This document shows positions 47,454-54,937 of a stretch of 64,000 bases of DNA, piece by piece (position 1 is the first letter of the stretch; every line of letters begins with the position of its first letter). Both the position numbers and the translations under genes were made by a program. The notes under the pieces are model-generated. The model was not told the DNA's origin and made no database searches. It saw only the letters and a program-made list of their open reading frames with translations. The DNA is from Bacteroidota bacterium (GTDB lineage Bacteria; Bacteroidota; Bacteroidia; AKYH767-A; 2013-40CM-41-45): the NCBI GenBank assembly GCA_016721305.1, contig JADKIH010000012.1:1-64000 (forward strand). Reading direction: 5' to 3'.

Positions 47454-48249
47454 TCAGTCGATAATTATTAATTTTCCTACAGCGATGACTTTATCCTCTT
47501 CTGTAAGTTGAATGAAATACAAGCCGCATGGAAGCTCGTCGCGAGATATGGAAACACTATGCCCTGAAAGATCCTTAACTGCTTAATAGTTTGCCCGCTT
47601 ACATTGTAAATTGCAAGAGCTGCATTTTTAAGATTGCCTGTTACCTGAATAGTTGTCGAAGAAGTGAAAGGATTCGGAAAAACAGCAACCATATTCTTGT
47701 TTAAATTCTCATTAACACCCAGGCCGGTTTGCCCCGCCTGAATACAGACATTAGGCGTGCTCTCATAGGCGTAATCTTTTATGGTGAACGAAGTAGAACT
47801 TGGCAATAAATCCATTCTTGCCCAGCCGTAGTATGTGTCTGTTCCAACAATTAGTTTTAGTGCTAAATATTTATCTGTTGCTCCTACCCAATTACCAATG
47901 CTAGTTCCCCAGGCCATTGTACCGGGGTTAGTAGAATCATACCATGTTGCCAGTGAGTCGCAGATATAATCGGATGCCGATAATGCCCAGGGCAAATGTT
48001 CACCGGCAACAAAATCACCCAAATAAGCATTGTTGTTTTGAGGTTTACACATCACCTTATCACCAGAGTCGAATTGAATTAAAAATTCAACGATAGTGTC
48101 ATTGTTCAAATCCAAAGCATAGGTAGCGTTGGGAGTGGCGTCGGGTATGTCGGTGTAGATAACTTGCGAGTATAAGCTACTGTTAAAAAGAGTAATATAA
48201 AAGCAGCAGTAGAATGATACCTTTCCGGGGATGTTATTTTTGTTTTCAT
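47454..48249 (-). CDS. T9SS sorting-domain protein, two frameshifts
   Basis: Begins at 48249 with a signal peptide (YHSTAAFILLF), shifts frame in the T5 run at 48185-48189 and continues as SSLYSQVIYTDIPDATPNATYALDLNNDTIVEF. The main open frame runs to GVNENLNKNMVAVFPNPFTSSTTIQV. A second shift at 47575-47576 gives the true end (KDLSGHSVSISRDELPCGLYFIQL ... GKLIIID) at 47454, completing a type A sorting domain. The central part resembles the gene at 51256-52089, so the two are paralogues. Confidence 0.75.
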
Positions 48250-48302
48250 TTTATAACGATAGGCAATCGGATTGCATTCGGTCTATTTTATAAAGATATA
48301 AT

Positions 48303-48878
48303 TTATTGCCGGTTTTTGTAATGGATATTATGTGTTGATTTTACTATTTGGCACTTCTCATCCGTAGGCTTTCCGCTTGTCAACTCAAATTCTTCCAAAA
48401 TCTTCCATTTCTCGCCATCCTTCTGCTCAATAATACTAATTTTCCTAAAGCGTAAACTTGTCGGTAAATTTATTTCTCCAACCTGTTTAAAAATAGTGTC
48501 TGTACACACTGAGTTTCTTGGGTGCATTAAAGTGATATGTGCCACTTGCTTTCTTGGATTATCAATAAGCCCGGTTAAAACTTGTCTGCGTAATTCCTCA
48601 AACTCCTTATTGTCGCCTTTTGCAGGAAGAAAAAGTCCTTTCCCATTGTCGAATCTTTCAATTATGCCAAAGCTAATTTCAATGCCGGTCTGTGTCAAAG
48701 AAAGAATGTTTGATCTTACTTTTTCAAGATTTCCAATTTCATCTTCTCTGCATAAAGTAACGTGAGCCTTTATGAGTTCAAATTGTATGGGGTTAAATTC
48801 TTGTCTTATCTGCTCGATTGTTATGGCATCGGGCGGTTCTACAAAAAGAGTTAATTGTCTGCGAATATTTGAGGTCAC
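48303..48878 (-). CDS. 2'-5' RNA ligase family protein
   Basis: 191 residues with two phosphoesterase motifs, HVTLCRE (residue ~40) and HITLMHP (residue ~115), i.e. the paired H-x-T/S-L of the 2H superfamily (LigT/CPDase). It probably acts on 2'-5' linked or cyclic phosphate RNA ends or nucleotides. Complete. Confidence 0.85.
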   Translation of the reverse strand: MTSNIRRQLTLFVEPPDAITIEQIRQEFNPIQFELIKAHVTLCREDEIGNLEKVRSNILSLTQTGIEISFGIIERFDNGKGLFLPAKGDNKEFEELRRQVLTGLIDNPRKQVAHITLMHPRNSVCTDTIFKQVGEINLPTSLRFRKISIIEQKDGEKWKILEEFELTSGKPTDEKCQIVKSTHNIHYKNRQ

Positions 48879-48952
48879 GTTTGTCAGGATTTGGATTATT
48901 AGAGAGAACCAAACTTGAAGGAATCCATGCTAGGGGGAATGCAACACCTTCG

Positions 48953-49444
48953 TTAGTGATTGTTTTTCAAACTGTCAAATCGAATCAAAAAATAGTTGTC
49001 CTTATCAAGTTTTATTTGATTATGATCATCTAATGGAAAAACGTCTCCTGTAGATCCAATTATTGAATCATCGCGTCGTAGTTCTTTCCAGTCAGTATGT
49101 TCGTTAGGGTATTTCCAAGCCCAATAACTACTATCCATGTCACTGTATCTTTGAATTAGGAATCTATTCGTTGGAATACCATTATGTTTTTTCAGGTCAT
49201 GCAATATTACGGTGTCGCCTGAAAGTGTATATAATCCAGTGTAGCAGCCATTATCCATAAAGTCACCATCACAAAATTGGTATCTGTTTTTTGTATATAG
49301 TTCCCAATAAATTACACCAAAACCTGATTCAACCGGCCCGGCATGGAAGATTTTATCTTTCTCGTCTACTTTTATCTCTTGATTACAACTTATCAATAGT
49401 GATAAAAATGAAAGCACTAATGCAATATTTCGGAATGTATTCAT
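48953..49444 (-). CDS. hypothetical lipoprotein
   Basis: 163 residues from the ATG at 49444: lipoprotein signal (NIALVLSFLSLLISCNQ), then a mostly beta-rich domain with CDGDFMDNGCYTGLYTLSGDTVILHDL. This resembles the copy-number-type small lipoproteins that measure nothing recognisable; family not identified. The frame is open to 49474 but the signal peptide fits 49444. Confidence 0.68.
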   Translation of the reverse strand: MNTFRNIALVLSFLSLLISCNQEIKVDEKDKIFHAGPVESGFGVIYWELYTKNRYQFCDGDFMDNGCYTGLYTLSGDTVILHDLKKHNGIPTNRFLIQRYSDMDSSYWAWKYPNEHTDWKELRRDDSIIGSTGDVFPLDDHNQIKLDKDNYFLIRFDSLKNNH

Positions 49445-49526
49445 AAAAGTATCGGTAACATGTCTATTTGCCATATTAAGTGCCTACCTTAATGCAGAAT
49501 GGAACTTTCCGCTCATCGGAGTGCTA

Positions 49527-50195
49527 TCATTTGGCCTTTTCAAGTCTATCATTTACGATATATTTTATTTCCCCAGTCCCGATAATAGTTGCACCCTCTC
49601 TAAATTCAAATCCCATACCTTCTGTCAGGCAACCCGTATAAAAGTCCGGTGATAATATCTTTATTTTTGCATCAACGGTGTCTCCGGGAAAAACAGTTTC
49701 CTTATCAATAAATGTTTGTTGCCCCGAAGATTCCTTTTCGATGAAGTCGAACTTTACTTGTGGTCTGTAACCGCTTCTAGCAGGAGTTTGTCTGCCCCCT
49801 TGTACTGTTGTCCTATATTGCAGTTTTGCAATGAAATCAGTCTTTATAAATTCTTGCTCATAAAAGTCAAGAATGTTTTCTACAATTTTATCAAAGCTAT
49901 TTTCATTGCAAAATCTCGCCGAAGTGTCAATGAGTTCAGCTATTGAACTTCCCGCTACACACTGCCAAATATTATGCCCGTTAAACTTTCTTGCGTCAAT
50001 TTTCTCAATTGTTAATGGAGAGCCGAAATACTCGTTAAGTTCTCTAACAAAATCAGCGATTTTATGTTGGTTGTATGTCGGCCAGTCGTTCATTGCATTT
50101 AAAAAAAGGACAGTAATTTCTTTCAATTTATGGTCCTCCTGGTCGAGGTCAACCAAACTCCATAGTGTCGAATATGTTTCAATTTTGTTGTCCAC
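49527..50195 (-). CDS. hypothetical protein with C-terminal EF-Tu domain III-like module
   Basis: 222 residues. Residues 1-115 are helical and of unknown family. Residues ~125-222 closely follow elongation factor Tu domain III: YRTTVQGGRQTPARSGYRPQVKFDF, then VFPGDTVDAKIKILSP and GMGFEFREGATIIGTGEI, matching the EF-Tu GGRxTP..YRP, M-x-PGD and F-x-REGxxxxGxG pattern. The GTPase domain is absent. A role in tRNA/EF-Tu interaction or simply reuse of the beta-barrel is possible. Confidence 0.75.
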   Translation of the reverse strand: MDNKIETYSTLWSLVDLDQEDHKLKEITVLFLNAMNDWPTYNQHKIADFVRELNEYFGSPLTIEKIDARKFNGHNIWQCVAGSSIAELIDTSARFCNENSFDKIVENILDFYEQEFIKTDFIAKLQYRTTVQGGRQTPARSGYRPQVKFDFIEKESSGQQTFIDKETVFPGDTVDAKIKILSPDFYTGCLTEGMGFEFREGATIIGTGEIKYIVNDRLEKAK

Positions 50196-50707
50196 TGTTT
50201 CGTTGTCTTAAGCTTACCTATACCGTCCAAGCCCCTGCTTGGCGAAATTTTAAGCGTCAAAAATTTCGTGCTTAGTTTACGCAAGTCGTAGCGTTATTCC
50301 GCTTGATATAGGCCCCCGCCAAATTATAGCGAATATCATTATTTTTCTATCTTTCAAGCATACAAGTTTTCCTATTGATGGTGATTAGTTCGGAGATTAA
50401 TATTTAAGAGCTTGAGCAAGCAACTTCTGTATTCCCGTCGGAATCACGCTACCACTTGCCTATTGAAATTGCGAAAGCAATGACGCATAAGATTCCGCCG
50501 AGCGAGTGGATAATAATTCGCAAGCTGGCAAAGGCGGATTTTGAAAACTGTCCAAACCACTTGCACTTACTTTATTCAAATATACGAACCTTCACAAGTG
50601 GAGGCAAATAAATTATATTTCAGCGAAGTAGGCCTTGACTTATGCTTCAGCCCTTGCAAATAAGCCGCTTGTTGTTATAAGATGGCCGTTGCACGCAGCT
50701 TAACAAC
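50196..50707. repeat. intergenic region with two hairpin-repeat copies in opposite orientation
   Basis: Copy 6 at 50236-50308 (plus strand; GCTTGGCGAAATTTTAAGCGTC ... GCGTTATTCCGC) and copy 7 at 50432-50507 (minus strand; ATTCCCGTCGGAATCACGCTAC ... GATTCCGCCGAGCGAG). The right part, 50590-50682, holds a possible attC-like palindrome. No gene seen. Confidence 0.75.
50590..50682 (-). other. weak attC-like palindrome downstream of the zinc-ribbon gene
   Basis: On the minus strand TTATAACAACAAGCGG ... CCACTTGTGAAGGTTCG: AAC/GTT ends and CAAGYGG/CCACTTG inner arms pair across about 90 bases. It starts 25 bases after the stop of the gene at 50708. Only a suggestion of a recombination site. Confidence 0.3.
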
Positions 50708-51097
50708 CTACTGCTTAGTCAGTCCTTTAAAAATGTCTGACCATTGATTGTCTTCCGGTTGAAAAGAAACAAATTTATTCTCGTTTCCTTTTTGAATTTT
50801 TATTCGTCCACATTTCTCACATACAAACATTTCGCTTTCGAATTTTACGTTATATCTGCAAATAATGTCGTTAACAACTGACGAGTTTGGAAGAGTTTTA
50901 TAAATATCGGAACCAAAATAATTATTTAGCCAATTGTCGCGCTCGCCTTTTCGAATGGCTTCTATAAATGCTTCGATGTCCTCCGTTTGAGTGTCAATTG
51001 CCTCTTTGTCTTGGTCGCGGACAAAATGTGCCTTATAAATAATGTTGTCCGTTTGATCAACTATTAAATGTCCGCATACACAACCTAATTTACTCAT
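50708..51097 (-). CDS. hypothetical protein with N- and C-terminal cysteine pairs
   Basis: 129 residues. Starts MSKLGCVCGHLIVDQTDNI (CxCGH) and later has CRYNVKFESEMFVCEKCGRIKIQ (CEKCGR). The two cysteine clusters suggest one zinc-ribbon, with a helical insertion between. Family not identified. First of three consecutive genes followed by attC-like palindromes. Confidence 0.7.
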   Translation of the reverse strand: MSKLGCVCGHLIVDQTDNIIYKAHFVRDQDKEAIDTQTEDIEAFIEAIRKGERDNWLNNYFGSDIYKTLPNSSVVNDIICRYNVKFESEMFVCEKCGRIKIQKGNENKFVSFQPEDNQWSDIFKGLTKQ

Positions 51098-51131
51098 ATT
51101 TGTCGATGTTGATTAATGTGTCGTCTTCAAC

Positions 51132-51234
51132 GGCTTACTAATAACGTTTAAAAGCTTGCCGCTGTGGCGGAGTTAAGTTAAGTGTTTTCAGAATTAAGGA
51201 GTGTGGCCATATCGGTAAGGTAAATGTTAGGCGC
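51132..51234 (-). other. attC-like palindrome downstream of the 51256 gene
   Basis: On the minus strand GCCTAAC (matches integron R'' RYYYAAC) ... AAACGTTATTAG, with TAACATTTACCTTACCG pairing imperfectly with CGGCAAGCTTTTAAACGTTA across about 100 bases. It begins 22 bases after one stop codon and ends 35 bases before the next start, as a cassette recombination site would. The 3' core departs from GTTRRRY. Confidence 0.4.
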
Positions 51235-51255
51235 AGGTACTTTTCTTCAATCGAT

Positions 51256-52089
51256 TCAGTCAGTAATTACTAATTTTCCTTTTCCTATAACTTTATCATC
51301 TTCCATCAATTGAATAAAATAAACACCGCTTGTTAAATTATCGCGTTGCAAAGTTAATGTCTGTCCGGAGATATTTTTTATTTCTTTAATACGCATTCCA
51401 ATAACGTTGCTAATTGTAAGTGAAGCATTTTTTAATTGATTTGCTGCCTGCAAAATTGTTTGTTCCCGGAAAGGGTTTGGAAATAAATTAATAGAATTAT
51501 TATGATTTAATTCAGTAATGCCAATTGTTTGCCCGCAACAGATATTTGAATCAGGTATTAAATTGACTGCTGCATCATAAATAGTGATAGCTGAATAAGC
51601 AGTTGTTAAAATCCTAAACCAACCATAATGTATATTACTATTGAGTATAACACGAAAAGGATAGTATTCTGTAACAGTAGATGGTGGACCACAATATGGA
51701 TACTCAGGTCCCTCTTGACTGAATAAGGCATTGTTTTCATACATGAGGCTTGCACCAACTACACATTGACCACTATCTAAAAATAATCTCCCGCAATTAC
51801 TACTGGAAACAGTGTCGTTTATTGCCAATCCATTTTGTGGATCAATGCCTAAAATGCGATTGCGATAATTCCAACAACACATTTGGTGTTCGTAAAAAAA
51901 ATAGGAATTACAAATAATAATGAAATCGTTCTGACCATCCTGATTGACATCCACATAATTAGAATCAATGTGACCATCAGGCAAGCAAGTTCCATATTCG
52001 TCCGGTGAGTAATCTGTGTAAAGTATTTGACTAAATGATTGTGATAAAGTCATAGTAACGAATGCCGTCAAAAGAATTATTTTTTTCAT
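51256..52089 (-). CDS. T9SS sorting-domain protein
   Basis: 277 residues: signal peptide (IILLTAFVTMTLSQSFSQ), a beta-rich domain starting ILYTDYSPDEYGTCLPDGH with DSNYVDVNQDGQNDF, and a type A sorting domain (INLFPNPFREQTILQ ... SGVYFIQLMEDDKVIGKGKLVITD). Paralogue of the frameshifted gene at 47454-48249. Complete frame. Secreted or surface protein of unknown function. Confidence 0.85.
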   Translation of the reverse strand: MKKIILLTAFVTMTLSQSFSQILYTDYSPDEYGTCLPDGHIDSNYVDVNQDGQNDFIIICNSYFFYEHQMCCWNYRNRILGIDPQNGLAINDTVSSSNCGRLFLDSGQCVVGASLMYENNALFSQEGPEYPYCGPPSTVTEYYPFRVILNSNIHYGWFRILTTAYSAITIYDAAVNLIPDSNICCGQTIGITELNHNNSINLFPNPFREQTILQAANQLKNASLTISNVIGMRIKEIKNISGQTLTLQRDNLTSGVYFIQLMEDDKVIGKGKLVITD

Positions 52090-52134
52090 GTTGTTAAAAA
52101 TTAGTCGTGTTGTTTATTTGGATGCCCGGAATTG

Positions 52135-52286
52135 CGCATAACGAAGAAGGGATTAAAGAAGTAAAAAAAAGAAGGGTTTAGAAGCACTACTGTTCGTTTA
52201 CCTGCACTGTTCATTAGAAGCTCAACTCTTTGTTTACCTATCAAAGCCCTTCTTTTTTTTATTTCTTTTAAACTTGATGTTATGCG
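52135..52286 (-). other. 152-bp palindrome with attC-like ends
   Basis: CGCATAAC (52135-52142) and GTTATGCG (52279-52286) are exact complements. Inside, TTAAAGAAGTAAAAAAAAGAAGGG pairs with CCCTTCTTTTTTTTATTTCTTTTAA, leaving a ~70-base centre. It starts 40 bases after the stop of the gene at 52326 and ends 46 bases before the ATG at 52089. A long terminator hairpin is the alternative. Confidence 0.5.
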
Positions 52287-52325
52287 AATACTCTACTCTC
52301 GTCATGAAATGTTTTTGTTGCATGT

Positions 52326-52772
52326 TTACGATTTATCCTTTTTCGTCCATGAAGCCCAACCTTGTTCGTGCCATAGTTCCATTTGAAAATCCTGATAAAG
52401 CTTTTTAAATATTATTGCTCTTTCAATAGTTGCAGCGGGAATTATAACCTCTTGCTCGCATTTCACTGTTGTTATGTACCACAATTTATTATTTTCCATT
52501 TTAGGTTCGATTCTACTGGTCATAACAGTTGAAATGCGCCACTCGAAACTTTCTTCCCAAAACGAATTAGTATGGATTGCATTTTCTACTTGTTTGATCT
52601 CAGCTTCCGTTGCAGAATATTCGCTAATCTTTTTTAAATAGGGTTTATATGGCGATGGCTTGGATTTATGAACTGTTTTTGCCTTGATGCCAAACTTCTC
52701 AAACATTTCTTGGTCATAATCTTCATCACCATTTTCGATTTTCTTGAATTTCAAAAAGTCAAATAGTCCCAT
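52326..52772 (-). CDS. hypothetical protein
   Basis: 148 residues, soluble, family not recognised. Begins MGLFDFLKFKKIENGDEDY, a common leader of small Bacteroidota proteins, with a C-terminal domain containing WRISTVMTSRIEPKMENNKLWYITTVKCEQE. Rightmost gene of the minus-strand accessory run; beyond it lies fumC. Confidence 0.7.
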   Translation of the reverse strand: MGLFDFLKFKKIENGDEDYDQEMFEKFGIKAKTVHKSKPSPYKPYLKKISEYSATEAEIKQVENAIHTNSFWEESFEWRISTVMTSRIEPKMENNKLWYITTVKCEQEVIIPAATIERAIIFKKLYQDFQMELWHEQGWASWTKKDKS

Positions 52773-52960
52773 ACAAAATTTCTAAAATAACAATTTAACA
52801 TAACCCATCAACCAAAACCAAAACTTCATCGCTACTCAACTTCCCAATAAAAATACCATTTCCCTCATTCACTCCAAATAAAACTGATCATGGAAAAGTG
52901 AAACAAAGTCTCAATTCTATCAAGTCACAATCCTCTATGAATACAGAACACAGCAACGAA

Positions 52961-53005
52961 AGAGCAAAAAATTAGCTAATCAGCCCACCAGCTAATTAGC
53001 TAATA
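52961..53005. repeat. short gctaatta-type inverted repeat after fumC
   Basis: ATTAGCTAATCAGCCCACCAGCTAATTAGCTAATAAA, the same unit type as 10642-10839, just after the fumC stop. It may act as a terminator. Confidence 0.55.
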
Positions 53006-53035
53006 AAAATAACTAAGTAAAAAGAAAGCCTCCGC

Positions 53036-54436
53036 CTAACGCAGGTCGCCAACCATCTCCTCCGGCCTCACCCACTCATCAAACTGCTCCGAAGTCACAT
53101 AGCCAAGATCGATGGCTGTTTGCTTCAGAGTCTTGCCTTGCTTGTGAGCTGTCTGGGCGATTTCGGCGGCTTTGTAGTAGCCGATTTTGGTGTTGAGCGA
53201 TGTTACGAGCATGAGTGAATTATGCAGGTGGGCATCGATGTTTTCTTTGATTGGTGCTAAACCGATGGCGCATTTATCGTTGAATGATACGCAAACATCT
53301 CCGATCAATCGTGCTGAGTGAAGGAAGTTGTAAATCATTACGGGTTTGAATACGTTGAGTTCGAAATGTCCGGTGGCACCTCCTACGTTGATGGCTACGT
53401 CGTTTCCTAACACTTGTGCAGCAACCATTGTCATGGCTTCGCATTGTGTAGGATTTACTTTACCGGGCATGATGGATGAACCCGGTTCGTTATCCGGAAT
53501 AAACAATTCGCCGATACCGCAACGTGGGCCTGATGAAAGCAAACGAATATCGTTCGCAATTTTCATCAATGAGCAGGCAACAGTTTTCAATGCTCCGTGT
53601 GCTTCTACGATGGCATCGTGAGCAGCAAGGGCTTCGAATTTATTTTCGGCCGTTACAAACGGAATTCCGGTGAGCTTGGCAATGTGCTTGGCTACGTTTT
53701 CTGAATAACCTTTTGGTGTGTTGATTCCTGTTCCTACAGCCGTTCCGCCAAGAGCGAGTTCGGCTAAGTGAGCGAGAGTATGATCAATCGCACGCAGACC
53801 ATGATCGAGCTGAGAAACGTATCCGCTGATTTCCTGTCCGAGTGTGAGCGGCGTTGCATCCATTAAGTGCGTACGACCGATTTTCACCACGCCCATGAAC
53901 TCTTTCGATTTCTGTGCAAGCGTGTCGCGCAATTTTTTAATTCCCGGGATTGTGGTGTGCACGAGAGCGATGTACGCTGCAATGTGCATAGCTGTTGGGA
54001 ATGTATCGTTCGATGATTGTGATTTGTTCACATCGTCGTTCGGGTGAATAATTTTCTTTTCGTCGAGCAAACTGCCACCGCTGATTACGTGAGCGCGGTA
54101 AGCGATCACTTCGTTCACATTCATATTCGACTGAGTACCAGAACCCGTTTGCCATACGACGAGCGGAAACATATCGTAATGTTTGCCGTCCAGAATTTCG
54201 TCGCACACCTGGCCGATTAAATCAGCTTTCTCCTTAGGTAAAACTCCCGCATCGAGATTCGTCAGTGCTGCTGCTTTTTTCAAATAAGCAAAAGCACGAA
54301 TAATTTCTCTCGGCATCTTATTGATGTCCTGAGCAATTTTGAAATTGTCGATTGAACGTTGTGTCTGTGCCCCCCAATATACATCGGCAGGAACTTCGAC
54401 TACACCCATGGTGTCTTTTTCTTTGCGAGTACTCAT
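53036..54436 (-). CDS. fumC: class II fumarate hydratase
   Basis: 466 residues, the usual length for class II fumarases. The family signature is GSSIMPGKVNP. GSGTQSNMNVNEV and GRTHLMDATPLTLGQE complete the active site. It interconverts fumarate and malate in the TCA cycle. Lies 19 bases after the ArsC-like gene; they may share a transcript, though functionally unrelated. Confidence 0.96.
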   Translation of the reverse strand: MSTRKEKDTMGVVEVPADVYWGAQTQRSIDNFKIAQDINKMPREIIRAFAYLKKAAALTNLDAGVLPKEKADLIGQVCDEILDGKHYDMFPLVVWQTGSGTQSNMNVNEVIAYRAHVISGGSLLDEKKIIHPNDDVNKSQSSNDTFPTAMHIAAYIALVHTTIPGIKKLRDTLAQKSKEFMGVVKIGRTHLMDATPLTLGQEISGYVSQLDHGLRAIDHTLAHLAELALGGTAVGTGINTPKGYSENVAKHIAKLTGIPFVTAENKFEALAAHDAIVEAHGALKTVACSLMKIANDIRLLSSGPRCGIGELFIPDNEPGSSIMPGKVNPTQCEAMTMVAAQVLGNDVAINVGGATGHFELNVFKPVMIYNFLHSARLIGDVCVSFNDKCAIGLAPIKENIDAHLHNSLMLVTSLNTKIGYYKAAEIAQTAHKQGKTLKQTAIDLGYVTSEQFDEWVRPEEMVGDLR

Positions 54437-54455
54437 GATGTTTGAATATTACTGA

Positions 54456-54809
54456 TTAAAACTTTGATAGAATGTCTAATATTTTCTCAATCGGACGACC
54501 AATAATCGCCTTGCCATCTCTGACAACGATAGGTCGTTCAATTAGTATCGGATTATCGTGAAGGATCTTAATCCACTCCGTATTCGAAATCTTCTTCCCG
54601 TCGTATTTCTCTTTGTACAACGACTCTTTCTTCCGAACGAGGTCTTCTGCTTTTATCCCAAGCATTTTCAACAACTCTTTCAATTCCTTCTGCGTTGGCA
54701 CGTCACGAACGTATTCAACGAGCTCGTAATCCTCATCGGTGTTTTCCTTGATGAGAGCGAGAGCGTTTTTGCAAGTGCTGCAGGTGGATTTGAAATAGAC
54801 TTTTAACAT
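54456..54809 (-). CDS. ArsC/Spx-family arsenate reductase-like protein
   Basis: 117 residues, thioredoxin-like ArsC family. The redox site is TCSTCKNAL (C-x-x-C) near residue 10. IGRPIEKILD at the end is typical. Family members reduce arsenate with glutathione/glutaredoxin or act as Spx-like regulators; no ars operon is nearby, so the substrate is open. Confidence 0.85.
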   Translation of the reverse strand: MLKVYFKSTCSTCKNALALIKENTDEDYELVEYVRDVPTQKELKELLKMLGIKAEDLVRKKESLYKEKYDGKKISNTEWIKILHDNPILIERPIVVRDGKAIIGRPIEKILDILSKF

Positions 54810-54815
54810 ACTTAT

Positions 54816-54936
54816 AAATTATGAATTCAGAATTATGAATTATGAAGCCTGAAGTTTGAATTATGAATTATGAATTATGAATTATGAATTAAGAAGCTAG
54901 AGTTCAGAATTCATAATTCTAAATTCTGAATTCAAA
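54816..54936. repeat. inverted repeat of aattatgaattc-type units
   Basis: About eight AATTATGAATT units on the left and a complementary CATAATTCTAAATTCTGAATTC on the right. It fills the gap between the ArsC-like gene and the prfB stop. The same unit appears at 17175-17267. Confidence 0.7.
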
Positions 54937-54937
54937 A

